A stretch of DNA of 21,267 nt from Phoronis australis (taxonomy: Eukaryota > Phoronida > Phoronidae), in the NCBI GenBank assembly GCA_002633005.1, contig NMRA01000647.1, positions 89,050-110,316 on the forward strand, in the 5' to 3' direction. The position numbers and the translations under genes are program-made. Numbering within the stretch: position 1 is the first letter of the stretch; each line of letters starts with the position of its first letter. This document shows positions 10,851 through 19,110 of the stretch, in pieces. Below the pieces are notes generated by a model that was not told the origin of the DNA, did no database searches, and saw only the letters and a program-made list of their open reading frames with translations.

Positions 10851-11111
10851 CCTGGGGACAGCAGGCACGTGCTCCTGGACACAGCAGGCACGTGCTCCTG
10901 GGGACAGCAGGCACGTGCTCCTGGGGACAGCAGGCACGTGCTCCTGGGGACAGCAGGCACGTGCTCCTGGGGACAGCAGGCACGTGCTCCTGGGGACAGC
11001 AGGCATGTGTTCCTGGGGACAGCAGGCACGTGCTCCTGGGGATAGCAGGCACGTGCTCCTGGGGACAGCAGGCACGTACTCCTGGGGATAGCAGGCATGT
11101 GCTCCTGGGGA
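10851..11111. repeat. Minisatellite, 11.3 units of 23 bp, rich in CACGTG
   Basis: Eleven complete 23-bp units starting CCTGGGGACAGCAGGCACGT (then GCT), plus a partial CCTGGGGA. Eight units (1-6, 8, 9) hold an intact palindromic E-box CACGTG in the context GGCACGTGCT; unit 7 and 11 have CATGTG and unit 10 CACGTA. Unit 2 has GACA for GGGGACA. Since 23 is not a multiple of three, the array reads openly in several frames at once with a 23-residue superperiod, which explains six overlapping long open frames. It lies about 1.4 kb downstream of the proposed V-ATPase promoter. Confidence 0.95.
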
Positions 11112-12505
11112 TTTGACTTCAATGTTCTTAGATTCTTGCATTCTAAACAACTCTGTGAACTCCACTCATAACCGATCTTTGCTCCAGCCAATCTGTGCAT
11201 TAAAACACTAGGCTAAGCATACGTCACTGACAAATCATGGACTTTTTGTTCGTCAACAGGCGTGATTTCACGCAGTGAGAGATTAACTCGAGCGCACCGT
11301 GGCGGATTTTCATGGATATGTTCAAGTTATGTTGATTAAATTGTATCCAGAGTCATGGTATGTATTAATTATAGCTCCATGTGCATATAGGCATGTTTCA
11401 TTCGATTTTATTTGAAGTGTTTTGAAATGAGTAACTTTTCATGGGGATGTACTATCACCCCTGTATGCCTGTAGCATTCAGGGTGATGTAATTGCCTACA
11501 AGGTGACGTATAAAGGTCCCATTTTGACAACTGAAAATATAGAGAACAGGAAGCAGATGATGAGAATGGAGACAATTGTTTCATGAGGGAGCCACAAGAT
11601 TACCCCCAAAGCCTATGCCTTAGGCTATGGGAACGTCCTTTAATTGCTTCACTTGCAACACCAAGAATCTTTTGAGTTCCCATTTCACGCAACATGCAGT
11701 TGGGAATGAGTGGAGTACACAGGTTGCTTCAACAGGTGATTCACAGCCACTAATTTGATTCATACAGATCAGAAGTTTGCAATTTTGCCTTGACCTAGTT
11801 AGTGCGACTTGGGTCTTGAACCAGTAAGTACCAACTCAGAAACAAAAATAATTTGAAAAGCATCCACCAGAGGACGTCTAACATTCTTACACTTTCCACA
11901 TTGGTCTGTCTACGTTTTTTTTTTTTTCTTTTGGTTTACAGCCTGACTTCAAACAAACTTCGAAGACGTTTGTACACAACAACGTCAATACACATAACAT
12001 AATGAAATGAACCGAAGAGGATTAAGGTGTTCTGCTACCGGACCACGGCACGAATCACGTCGACGACGACGATGATTGTACACCACGACGTTCTGTTTTG
12101 TTTACTTAAGACCCCATATGTTTGATTTTGATTTATCTCTCTCCCTCGCTCTTCATTCAAAAAATTAAAACTTACGTTCGTTGACGCCTAGCTAGGTTAT
12201 CTCCAAAGCAACTGAACTTTCTTCTGTAACAATGAAAACTTCAGGACACATCGTCTTCCCGAATTTTAGTCGGATAAGCACAGCACGAACGTATTGGTCG
12301 AGTCTAACGTCATGTGTTTAAGCTCAAGTGGAACACACAAATAATTCGTTTTTGAAGATGAAACCTTGCAATAAAAATTTAATTTATCTTCTAATTTATA
12401 AACATGTAATTTCTAACATAATAGCGTACAACAGATGCAAAATCTTGAAGATTTTAAACATAAAAAGAAATTAACATCCCTACTATGAAATCGACGCTTG
12501 CTCAC
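11112..12505. other. Non-coding stretch without recognisable features
   Basis: This stretch is a T-rich run (about 11917-11930) and a short GAC-type microsatellite near 12059-12072, otherwise unique sequence. No exon with family similarity was found on either strand. Confidence 0.5.
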
Positions 12506-12598
12506 CGAGGTTGCCGACAGGTGACGAGACGGTTAAATAGGTCACATACTCAAGTGCAAACGCACCGACTCGTGAGTCTGTGAAGGCACTTCCGGACT
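12506..12598 (-). other. ATP6V0A: Candidate non-coding first exon of ATP6V0A
   Basis: In gene orientation, a CCTCG|GTGAGC donor (exon end 12506) is preceded by about 93 nt back to an initiator-like TCAGTC. The only ATG in it (12547-12545) is followed at once by TGA (12544-12542), a start-stop upstream ORF. The prediction rests on the upstream acceptor at 9641 and the promoter-like sequence; no transcript evidence is available, and other first exons are possible. Confidence 0.35.
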
Positions 12599-12600
12599 GA
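12587..12600 (-). promoter_or_regulatory. ATP6V0A: Candidate ATP6V0A core promoter: ETS site plus initiator
   Basis: On the minus strand TCAGTCCGGAAGTG joins an initiator match (TCAGTC, A at 12598 as +1) with an ETS/GABP-type CCGGAAGTG. ETS sites overlapping the start site are typical of TATA-less housekeeping promoters, which suits a V-ATPase gene. No TATA box is at the right distance. The call is an inference from motifs only. Confidence 0.35.
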
Positions 12601-14510
12601 GGAGAACCATACAAAATAGCCAGTGGACTGATCGCTAAAAAGAGTGTCTTTTACACGACCAGTTTTCCTACGAAAAAGGTGCTTTTTCCAACAGAAAGGG
12701 TCAATTTTTCAAATAAAAGTCCCTACACTGACGGAGCGCACTGTGACCGAAGCCTATCGAGGTGAACGATTTTCCAAAAGCTTTTGTTTTTTTTCATAGG
12801 ACATTTAATCTTTTCTTGTGCTGTTTCGGGATTCATGGCCAGGTTCAGAAATTGTACTTATTTTTGACTACTCGCTGCTGTTTTAACCCTACTTAAAAGT
12901 ATTTTAGCACCGGTGCTGCAAATACCGCGGGTACCAGAAAAGGGGTTCTCAGCCTGAGATTGCACTGCGGACGCGGGGCTTTTCCTAGCTGTCATCAGTT
13001 TACAGCGTTCTCTACTGCTAACATATGTGACGGTTTAATCTACGAAAACTTCGATTTTTACAGAAAATGCGCAACCGAAAAACGTGGAAACATTTGAATG
13101 AGAAATACTTTTACTTTATTTCGCCATATAAGAAAACAAATAAATTGCCTGGTGAAAGTACTCGTAAAATGTTCTCCTACAGCTCAGTTCCATTGACTAG
13201 TGTAGCACTCCATTTTCAAATCGATTCAAATCTAATAATCATTTCCAATCTGCGTAATGACCAAGATGGGCCGATTTTATATCAGAAGTGACCGAAATCA
13301 CAGAAGGTGTGGATTTATTGCCTCTTCAAAGTTGCTACACCCGAGTTAAAACCGATGTCTTACGTGTTAAACATCGAAGCTAATCATGATTTTGATCCGG
13401 GTGCCAAAAATCGCCAATGTCGCGTGTCCTTGCATTGTATAATTATAATAATCGCATTAAATTTAACCGATGTGTCCAAAGTCATAGTCAATCAAACACC
13501 AGTGACCTAAGCGTTTTTGAAACCTGGCGATCATGTCCAAACCTCCGTTCTCCTTGTCAAAACAATATAGATTCGAAACCAAAATTGGTGAAAAGGAAAG
13601 ATTCAGTGAATTTAAAGCCATGAACTAAACGAGAGAATACAGGAGATCCTTGTAAATTGTTTACGATTGCAAAACATCTCCTTAAATTTCAGTATGAGCG
13701 GGTACACTGTGTTCTCATGGGCAATTCATTTTTTTATGAAACTCAGAACTGCAAATTTAATGCCGACAACAAACTAGTTGTTTATATTTTTTTTTAAATA
13801 GTCAGAGAAGTCAAATAATAGATCTAATACGGCCACATTTAAGAGGGAAATGCAGGAACCAAAATTTCTGCTTCACGTGTTTCACATGCTCGTAATATAA
13901 AAAAAACAATTTCTAGGCCACGTACGTAGGCAGTGCGTCTCTAATGGTGCCGAACCTTTTTAACACGCGTTTTATTGACATCGCATTAAAGGTAAACCAT
14001 CCTACTCGACCCACGGATTCGTATTAGCTTTGTTTGATCCACATGAATGCACCATGAAGATTGTGCATTTGGCTTTGAAGGGACAGCGACATTGTGCAGC
14101 GCGACCCCGTAACTTGTAGCTGCGTACTTTGGGCCCGTGACTTTGTGAATGATCGTAATCAACAAATGGAGACAAGTGATATTTCCTCCTTATTTGTGAA
14201 AAAAAATGCAATCTGGTGTTGTTTACTGCAAACCGAAGTTCATGTAAAAATTAATACTGAATTTTTAATTTGCGTTAAATACATTTTATGGGATTTAATT
14301 TAAGTCCTTGTTTATCGTTCCTCGCGCGCAAGCGGTTACAAGCCATAAGCTGGACTAAGCTGGGACGCGTGTCTCCATGCTGTTTTACGTGTAATTATAG
14401 TGTAAACTCTCTCTTCATTGATGGATTTAATGCCTTTTTGTTAATGAAATTTTGTTATCGTGAAATATAATTGATACCACAAATTAATTGCGGCACTGAT
14501 AGTAACAACA
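12601..14510. other. Intergenic DNA between divergent genes, no gene seen
   Basis: Several plus-strand open frames of 60-75 codons occur at 13067-13623, overlapping one another. They lack any domain, repeat or splice logic, and their composition follows the AT-rich background. I see no RNA gene or repeat here. Confidence 0.45.
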
Positions 14511-14849
14511 CATTGGCGGATTTAGGGGGTGGGGGCAGAGGAGCCCCCTTGGCTGCCGGCAAAAAGATAAAACAGCAAGAGCGTGAGGAAATATTGAGTT
14601 AATAATTAACGCAGACAATTAACATGTGGCGGCTGAGAGGGAGCTCAGACCATCGGCGCAAACCTTCTCCCGTTTTTTTTTTCTTTTAGTCGTCCGTTTG
14701 TTTTGTTTTTTAGTGGAAGGTCCACATCCTGAAATCCGAGCCCACTATTTTTTAGCCTGGATGCGCGCATGCAGTTATATCGTCCTTTGCGCGATTGCCC
14801 GAGACAAAATTTTGGACCCTCCCCTTACGATATCCTAGATACGCCACTG
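14511..14849. mobile_element. Degenerate non-autonomous DNA transposon with terminal inverted repeats
   Basis: The left end CATTGGCGGATTTAGG (14511-14526) and right end CCTAGATACGCCACTG (14834-14849) are inverted repeats matching at 13 of 16 positions; the reverse complement of the right end reads CAGTGGCGTATCTAGG. G-rich sequence (GGGGGTGGGGG) follows the left end and its C-rich counterpart (GGACCCTCCCC) precedes the right end. CAGTGGCG-type ends with G-runs are familiar from dispersed elements in invertebrate genomes. No clear target-site duplication flanks it, so it is old or its borders are off by a few bases. The 70-codon frame inside is not a transposase. Confidence 0.6.
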
Positions 14850-15717
14850 CAAAGTTCCTGATCATAAATACTTAATTCCACGTATTTCGGTTTTCCTTTC
14901 AAAATATAACTTCAAAACTGTTCTATTTGTCGATCACTTAAAAAAATAAAATTCATTTTTCGGTCATTTACCCAAAACTACAGGCACAGTTACATACATG
15001 CACATGTATGAGAAGTCGAGATTGTCTATTTCTCCAATGTATTGCGAGATGAATCGCTTCTTTATCGCAGAAAAAAATGTGTCCGAGATAATGCCATGTA
15101 TTGTATGTTATACACTGTGCAACATGACAGCCGGGTGACCGTAATGTTATGATTTGATGCTAAATGGTTAACAGTAATTCATTCTAAATCTCTGAGAGTG
15201 AATATTGTGTAAAGTTGGGTAAACCTAAATGGTTTATCTCTATACATTGATATAAATGAATGGTTATTCACGGACTAAGTGGAGCGAAACACTCACGTAC
15301 AGTGATACATGTACACATTTCGACATGTGAACACTGACAACTTTCTTTTGTTATGCTAAAATCACGAATAAAGTAGATCGACGTTAACAACCGGGTCCCA
15401 AAATTTCGCTAAAGCAATGTCAACCATTGTGTCAACCGCAGTTTAATTGGCATGTAGCTCTTCAACAACTCTATCAAAATTGACAAGCATGTTTTTTTTT
15501 ACTTTAACATTTATGGGAATACTTTGATTACATGTAGTTCAGTCACCTGATCCTTTTATTGCGTCTCATGCAGTGGGCACATGAACCAATATGTGCGCGG
15601 AGCAAAGGGGCACTTGCATCAAGTTAAGGCGTGGCCAGGCTGCACACGAGTGAGTGACAACATCACAGGCGCGGTATTAATTGAAATTCTGCAGTATTGT
15701 CCACAGCGCATGAGAGC
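14850..15717. other. Intergenic DNA without recognisable gene
   Basis: AT-rich unique sequence with short palindromes: CATACATG/CATGTATG around a 2-nt loop near 14994-15011 and TACATGTA near 15306. No coding exon or RNA gene is supported. Confidence 0.45.
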
Positions 15718-15766
15718 GACGTCGCGCGACTGAATGTTCCGTTTCATAATTCAATCGCACGACGTC
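15718..15766. other. 49-nt hairpin with paired GACGTC ends
   Basis: The arms GACGTCGCGCGACTGAAT (15718-15735) and ATTCAATCGCACGACGTC (15749-15766) pair at 16 of 18 positions around a 13-nt loop. Both mismatches are C/A on the plus strand and therefore G-U wobbles in a minus-strand RNA. Each arm ends in the CREB/ATF-type core GACGTC. It lies about 710 bp upstream of the chitinase start site and could be a regulatory palindrome or a foldback remnant. Confidence 0.55.
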
Positions 15767-16413
15767 ACCTAGCGTCATCGCGTTGCTTGAAGGAATCACA
15801 GCGCACAAACTTCGATTTTCCTGCTACATTTTGTATATTTCCTTTAACATAGAACGTGCATTCTGGCTCGACCTTGGCATTTTAATATTGGCGGTGGCGC
15901 ATACACGTATATCCCTTTAGTATCTTGTCGATGTTTGGTTTAATATCCACAATCTGGCCATTGTGTGATACACGGGAGATTTCCGAATGAGTGTCCACAA
16001 AACTGCTCCCAAGGGGCTTTGTCGGAAAAAAGTGTTAGGGCTCTTACTGTAAACATTATCCTCACTCAGCAGTGGTGATTTGTTCGTCGACTTTTCTTAC
16101 AGTGAGAGGTTGGCGAAAACCAAATCTAAATTTTACTTGTGCAGTCTGCACGTGTTGGTTTTACACATTGGTGACGTACGTACGTGCACATTAATTGAGA
16201 AATTCTGCACAATCATAGGTACATGTAGAATGAAGCAACACGTGGTAAGTTGAATGGAAACGATATGATGAATGACATGAACTCAAGTAGTCACTTAATC
16301 TGACAAAACACGGCAGTGTATTTTCTGTCATAATTCTCTTTAATTTGCAATCTGAGGCGATGAAACACATTACTTATATCGTTTAAATAAACCGATCATG
16401 CAGGATTTAATAA
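15767..16413. other. Distal upstream region of the chitinase gene
   Basis: Unique sequence. A short ACGT tandem (TGACGTACGTACGTGCA, about 16171-16187) and an E-box-like AACACGTGG (about 16238-16246) are visible. No gene is recognised; regulatory function is possible but unproven. Confidence 0.4.
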
Positions 16414-16480
16414 ATTTGCATAATGACCTTTCACCGGGAAAACAAATAAAAGGCCGAGTGTTTCGACCAGACATCACTTC
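16414..16480 (+). promoter_or_regulatory. Core promoter of the chitinase gene: octamer, TATA-like box, initiator
   Basis: AATAAAAGG (16445-16453) is a TATA-like element. TCACTTC (16474-16480) is close to the initiator consensus, with A at 16476 as +1, 30 nt from the TATA-like box, the normal spacing. About 60 nt upstream of +1 is an exact octamer ATTTGCAT (16414-16421), a POU-factor site, followed by TGACCTTT (16424-16431), a nuclear-receptor half-site pattern. A 38-nt leader then reaches the ATG. The combination suggests a regulated, tissue-specific promoter, unlike the neighbouring housekeeping-type one. All are motif matches only. Confidence 0.6.
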
Positions 16481-16513
16481 CATTCGTGGTTCAGGACACG
16501 TGAGAGGGAAACA

Positions 16514-16519
16514 ATGAAG
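16514..16519 (+). CDS. Chitinase coding exon 1 (Met-Lys only)
   Basis: The ATG at 16514-16516 has A at -3. The exon ends after AAG at a GTAACG donor (16520), so only two codons are coded in it. Read through without splicing, the frame stops after nine codons. Joining to exon 2 gives a signal peptide with the basic residue at the expected place, which is why this start was chosen. The donor deviates from GTAAGT at one position. Confidence 0.8.
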
Positions 16520-18664
16520 GTAACGGTAACATTATACACTTGAAGTTCTCGTATGTTCTATTGTAATAGCAACTTTTACTCTTTCAGTTCGGGTGCTAGC
16601 CCCTCAAATGATCAAGAAAAGTTCGCTGATAGACAAATCGTAAATATTCATAATTCATTAACCAGCAAACTTGAACGATTGAACTGTTTTTCCAAAGGTA
16701 CGTTTTTCCTGAGCAGTTATGGACACACTTCGTGATTAACTCACGTGATCTATCAGCCGCGCAATAATGCTCTGAACAAGCGGTCTAAAGAGGCAGTATG
16801 CTGAGCTTGAAGTCGTTAGTTGGCACGGAGGCAAATGTTGCTGCTTCAAATAGGTGGCAAAACCTGGATTCCGAATCTAATCTCCGACTTTAGAACTCGG
16901 ACTCGTATTCAACTAATCATGCTGCATGGTCCGAGTGCAAATTTCTAAATTTATAAGAAGCGTGACACGTAACTGGGAAATTTTCTATCCAATTTTCGAG
17001 CACAGAGAATGGACACCGGACCCTGTTATTCTAGTTTGTGGTTGGTCTAAACTTGCAGCGCGGTAGAGAACGAATTACGAGAATGCTGTCAACCAAACCT
17101 GTGCATGTCATGTTGTAGCGCTCTTTAAATGTATAAATGATTGCACGTACTAATCGTGTAAATATTGAAAGCCTGTGCAAATGTGACTAGTCATTTTTTG
17201 GTTTCAGGGTCTTAGTATTTGTACACTCGCTCTTGCTTTGGCAATATGCACTGTCACCAGTCACCAAGCAGAAATTACAAGAAGAAGTAAGTTGTCACCT
17301 CAAAACATCAGTGTATCTAACGGACGAAATAGAAATATGAATATGATAAACTTTTGCATGTACAAACCACATGTTATTGATTTCCATCACTTTTCGGCGT
17401 ACGATGGTTCCTCGACGTACGAAAAATGCTGTATCTCGGGTTCATTTATTGAACACAGCCTAGGTGACTGTAAAATTTGTCTGCTGTGAAGAAGACGTTT
17501 TCCAGATTCCGAGCCATTTCCTTTTGTGCGAAAAAGGTCGACGGATCCTGGTGCCGGGGTGTCCATCAATGGTTCTGCCCTCTACAGGCCTAAATTTAAA
17601 GTATACCCCTCTTCACTGACGGAGAAGGGATCTTTTCACTAGTGTTGCACTGCATGCGAGATAGATCGTTGCCAAATGACTTCTCAGAGAGCTCGCAAGG
17701 TGTTGTTTAACTGCGACTGGCGTAGGCGAGTCGCATGGTTATCACCAATGGGACGCTACCATGATTGTTTTCCTTTGTTGCGTCTTTGTTGGATATAACA
17801 ATACAAGTCGCATGGATATCGTACCTTGAGCGCACATCAGCCGGTTATCGATAAACGATTTTCATTATCCTTATCATAACAAAGAAAAAACGAACAATGG
17901 TTACGCTAATCTACCAAACTCTCTGCGACCAGCTTGCGACCTAGTTTCAGAACTTCTGCTGTGGCAAATTGTCATTCACAGTTTAAGGAATGGGCGATCT
18001 GATAATTATATTTTGTTCTGGCGCTTTACTCAGTCCAACGATCGCAAAGAATTTTAAATCTCATGTTTATATATTGATTAGCAAACCAAAGTTAATGAGA
18101 CATTTTTTTTAAATTCACTGCCTAAATTACAAATTAAATTTATAACAAGGTTACTCAATCAAACAAAGAGATTTTATACGATGACAAAAGCAGAATATTC
18201 CCCAGACATCAATATAATTGATGGTGCCAGCAATCAAACATGTAAATATTCAATGAATTTGTAAAGACTACCCGACCCAACCAAACCTAAGGTCCCTTCA
18301 ACTTAATGTGAAGGTGCATTCTAAAGCCTTGTCGATGATTGGAACCAAATACTATCTAAATGGGTTAATGGAATATAGAGTCCCATTTAACAAGGTGATT
18401 TAGTTCACGCGTACACGTTCTTCATGACTCTTCATTTAGGCATTAATCAAGGAGGAATTGCAGCTTAACATGTCAAGGTTTTGTTGCTAGGTAGCGGAAG
18501 CTATAAGATCGTCTGCTACTTCACTAACTGGGCACAATACAGAACAGGCGCGGCAAAGTTCATGATGGACACACTCGATGCCAATCTCTGCACACATGTG
18601 ATATTTGCATTCAACATGGTGAAAAACGACAAAATCATCACTTTTGAATGGAACGACGAAGCTA
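16514..18664 (+). CDS. Secreted GH18 chitinase, N-terminal part (join of three exons)
   Basis: Exons 16514-16519, 17208-17286 and 18491-18664 join in frame into 86 residues plus one base: a signal peptide (MKGLSICTLALALAICTVTS), a short linker HQAEITRRSSGS, and the start of a glycoside hydrolase family 18 barrel. YKIVCYFTNWAQYR is the first beta strand and its loop; CTHVIFAFN is the second strand; FEWNDEA matches the EWND segment of animal chitinases (CHIA/chitotriosidase type). These enzymes hydrolyse beta-1,4 chitin for digestion, defence or cuticle turnover. The catalytic DxxDxDxE motif, the rest of the barrel and any chitin-binding domain are not in the window, so an active enzyme cannot be told from a chitinase-like lectin. 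No frameshift or stop is seen in the part present. Confidence 0.92.
16520..17207 (+). other. Chitinase intron 1
   Basis: This is a 688-nt phase-0 intron, from GTAACG to TTGGTTTCAG. A 60-codon open frame starting at 16553 lies inside it and has no recognisable features. No repeats are seen. Confidence 0.8.
17208..17286 (+). CDS. Chitinase coding exon 2 (signal peptide)
   Basis: This exon has 79 nt: 26 codons plus one base, bounded by GTTTCAG and a consensus GTAAGT donor (17287-17292). It codes for GLSICTLALALAICTVTS and HQAEITRR: a hydrophobic core of about 14 residues, then a polar stretch. A signal peptidase site after TVTS (Val at -3, Ser at -1) is plausible. The frame stays open for another 67 codons past the donor without any similarity, which is intron read-through. 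Confidence 0.88.
17287..18490 (+). other. Chitinase intron 2
   Basis: This is a 1204-nt phase-1 intron, from GTAAGT to TTTTGTTGCTAG. Within it, TGCGACT (17712-17718) and AGTCGCA (17729-17735) form a 7-bp inverted repeat. AGTCGCATGGTTATC (17729-17743) recurs with one change at 17806-17820. These may be remnants of a small element. No additional exon is seen. Confidence 0.8.
18491..18664 (+). CDS. Chitinase coding exon 3 (start of GH18 domain)
   Basis: This exon has 174 nt. GT completes a Ser codon, 57 codons follow, and one base (A) starts the next codon. The acceptor is TTGCTAG and the donor GTGAGT (18665-18670). Signature segments in order are YKIVCYFTNWAQYR, FMMDTLDANLCTHVIFAFN and IITFEWNDEA. 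The two Cys (of IVCYF and NLCTH) are the pair that forms the conserved disulfide near the barrel start in animal chitinases. Position 'RTG' replaces the more usual RPG. Confidence 0.95.
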
Positions 18665-19000
18665 GTGAGTAGTACACATTTAGTAAAAAATTTGCCAGTA
18701 TTCGATTGTCACCGGTTATGCGTAATTTATTGGTTGGTTCCCTGCCTTAAAGCTACATGTCGTAAAGTCTACAGTGTACATGCTTTGGCAGATAAACTTG
18801 ATGCGATTCTGTAACATTGTTGTTACAGGAACGAGGCTCAATGATAAGCGCTCTTAATGGGTCAGTATCGGTTTTGGGGACGAAAAACGCATTTTTGGAA
18901 TTTTTGTTGGATGTGACACATTTCGTAAAGGTATTAGCATTGACGAGAGCTAAAATACAGCAAAATCTGCTGTTTTAGTCATTTAGTTACAAGTTGCCAA

Positions 19001-19022
19001 TTCTGGCAGTTGTCTGCCAGAA
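19001..19022. other. Perfect 9-bp hairpin with 4-nt loop
   Basis: TTCTGGCAG (19001-19009), loop TTGT, CTGCCAGAA (19014-19022). With one bulged A the stem extends by two further A-T pairs. Isolated in the putative intron and without a T tract; its role is unknown. Confidence 0.5.
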
Positions 19023-19055
19023 ATTCACTGAAATGATATCTCTGTCATTTAGGGT

Positions 19056-19110
19056 GCGGACTTGGATCAGCGGCAGAGCGTTCGATTCCTACTAGCGAGT
19101 TCTAGTCCGC
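19056..19110 (+). pseudogene. tRNA-like remnant (degenerate tRNA or SINE head)
   Basis: GCGGACT (19056-19062) pairs perfectly over 7 bp with AGTCCGC (19104-19110), like an acceptor stem. An A-box-like TGGATCAGCGG (19063-19073) and GAGC resemble a D arm, and GTTCGATTCC (19080-19089) matches the B-box core. However, the total is only 55 nt, the B-box sits 6 nt after the A-box, and there is no room for an anticodon arm. It is therefore not a working tRNA. It may be a deleted tRNA pseudogene or part of a tRNA-derived SINE, or a chance inverted repeat. Confidence 0.3.

Larger units (their letters stand above)
9641..12505 (-). other. ATP6V0A: Probable ATP6V0A 5'UTR intron
   Basis: If the acceptor at 9642-9641 joins the candidate donor GTGAGC at 12505-12500, this stretch is a 2865-nt intron. 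It contains the 23-bp E-box minisatellite (10851-11111) and a T13 tract near 11917-11930. No coding exon is recognisable on either strand. The 155-codon open frame across 10733-11200 is mostly repeat. Confidence 0.4.

Noticed and set aside
6609-11111. CRISPR-like array
   Set aside because: All arrays are direct minisatellites with no unique spacers, in a spliced animal gene.
10733-11200. Open frames of 65-155 codons on both strands over the 23-bp array
   Set aside because: They are produced by a repeat without stops in any frame; six overlapping frames are equally open, and the flanks add no domain.
11917-11935. T13 tract as the tail of a processed retrocopy
   Set aside because: No coding remnant or target-site duplication next to it; a simple homopolymer is enough.
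13067-13623. Three overlapping plus-strand frames of 67-74 codons suggesting a small gene
   Set aside because: Frames overlap without splice sites that would join them, and the peptides look like translated AT-rich sequence.
14994-15011. Palindrome CATACATG-CA-CATGTATG as regulatory site
   Set aside because: Such ACATGT palindromes are frequent in this window and carry no further context.
17238-17489. 83-codon frame extending the signal-peptide exon
   Set aside because: A consensus GTAAGT donor ends the exon at 17286, and only splicing there restores the GH18 frame; the extension is intron.
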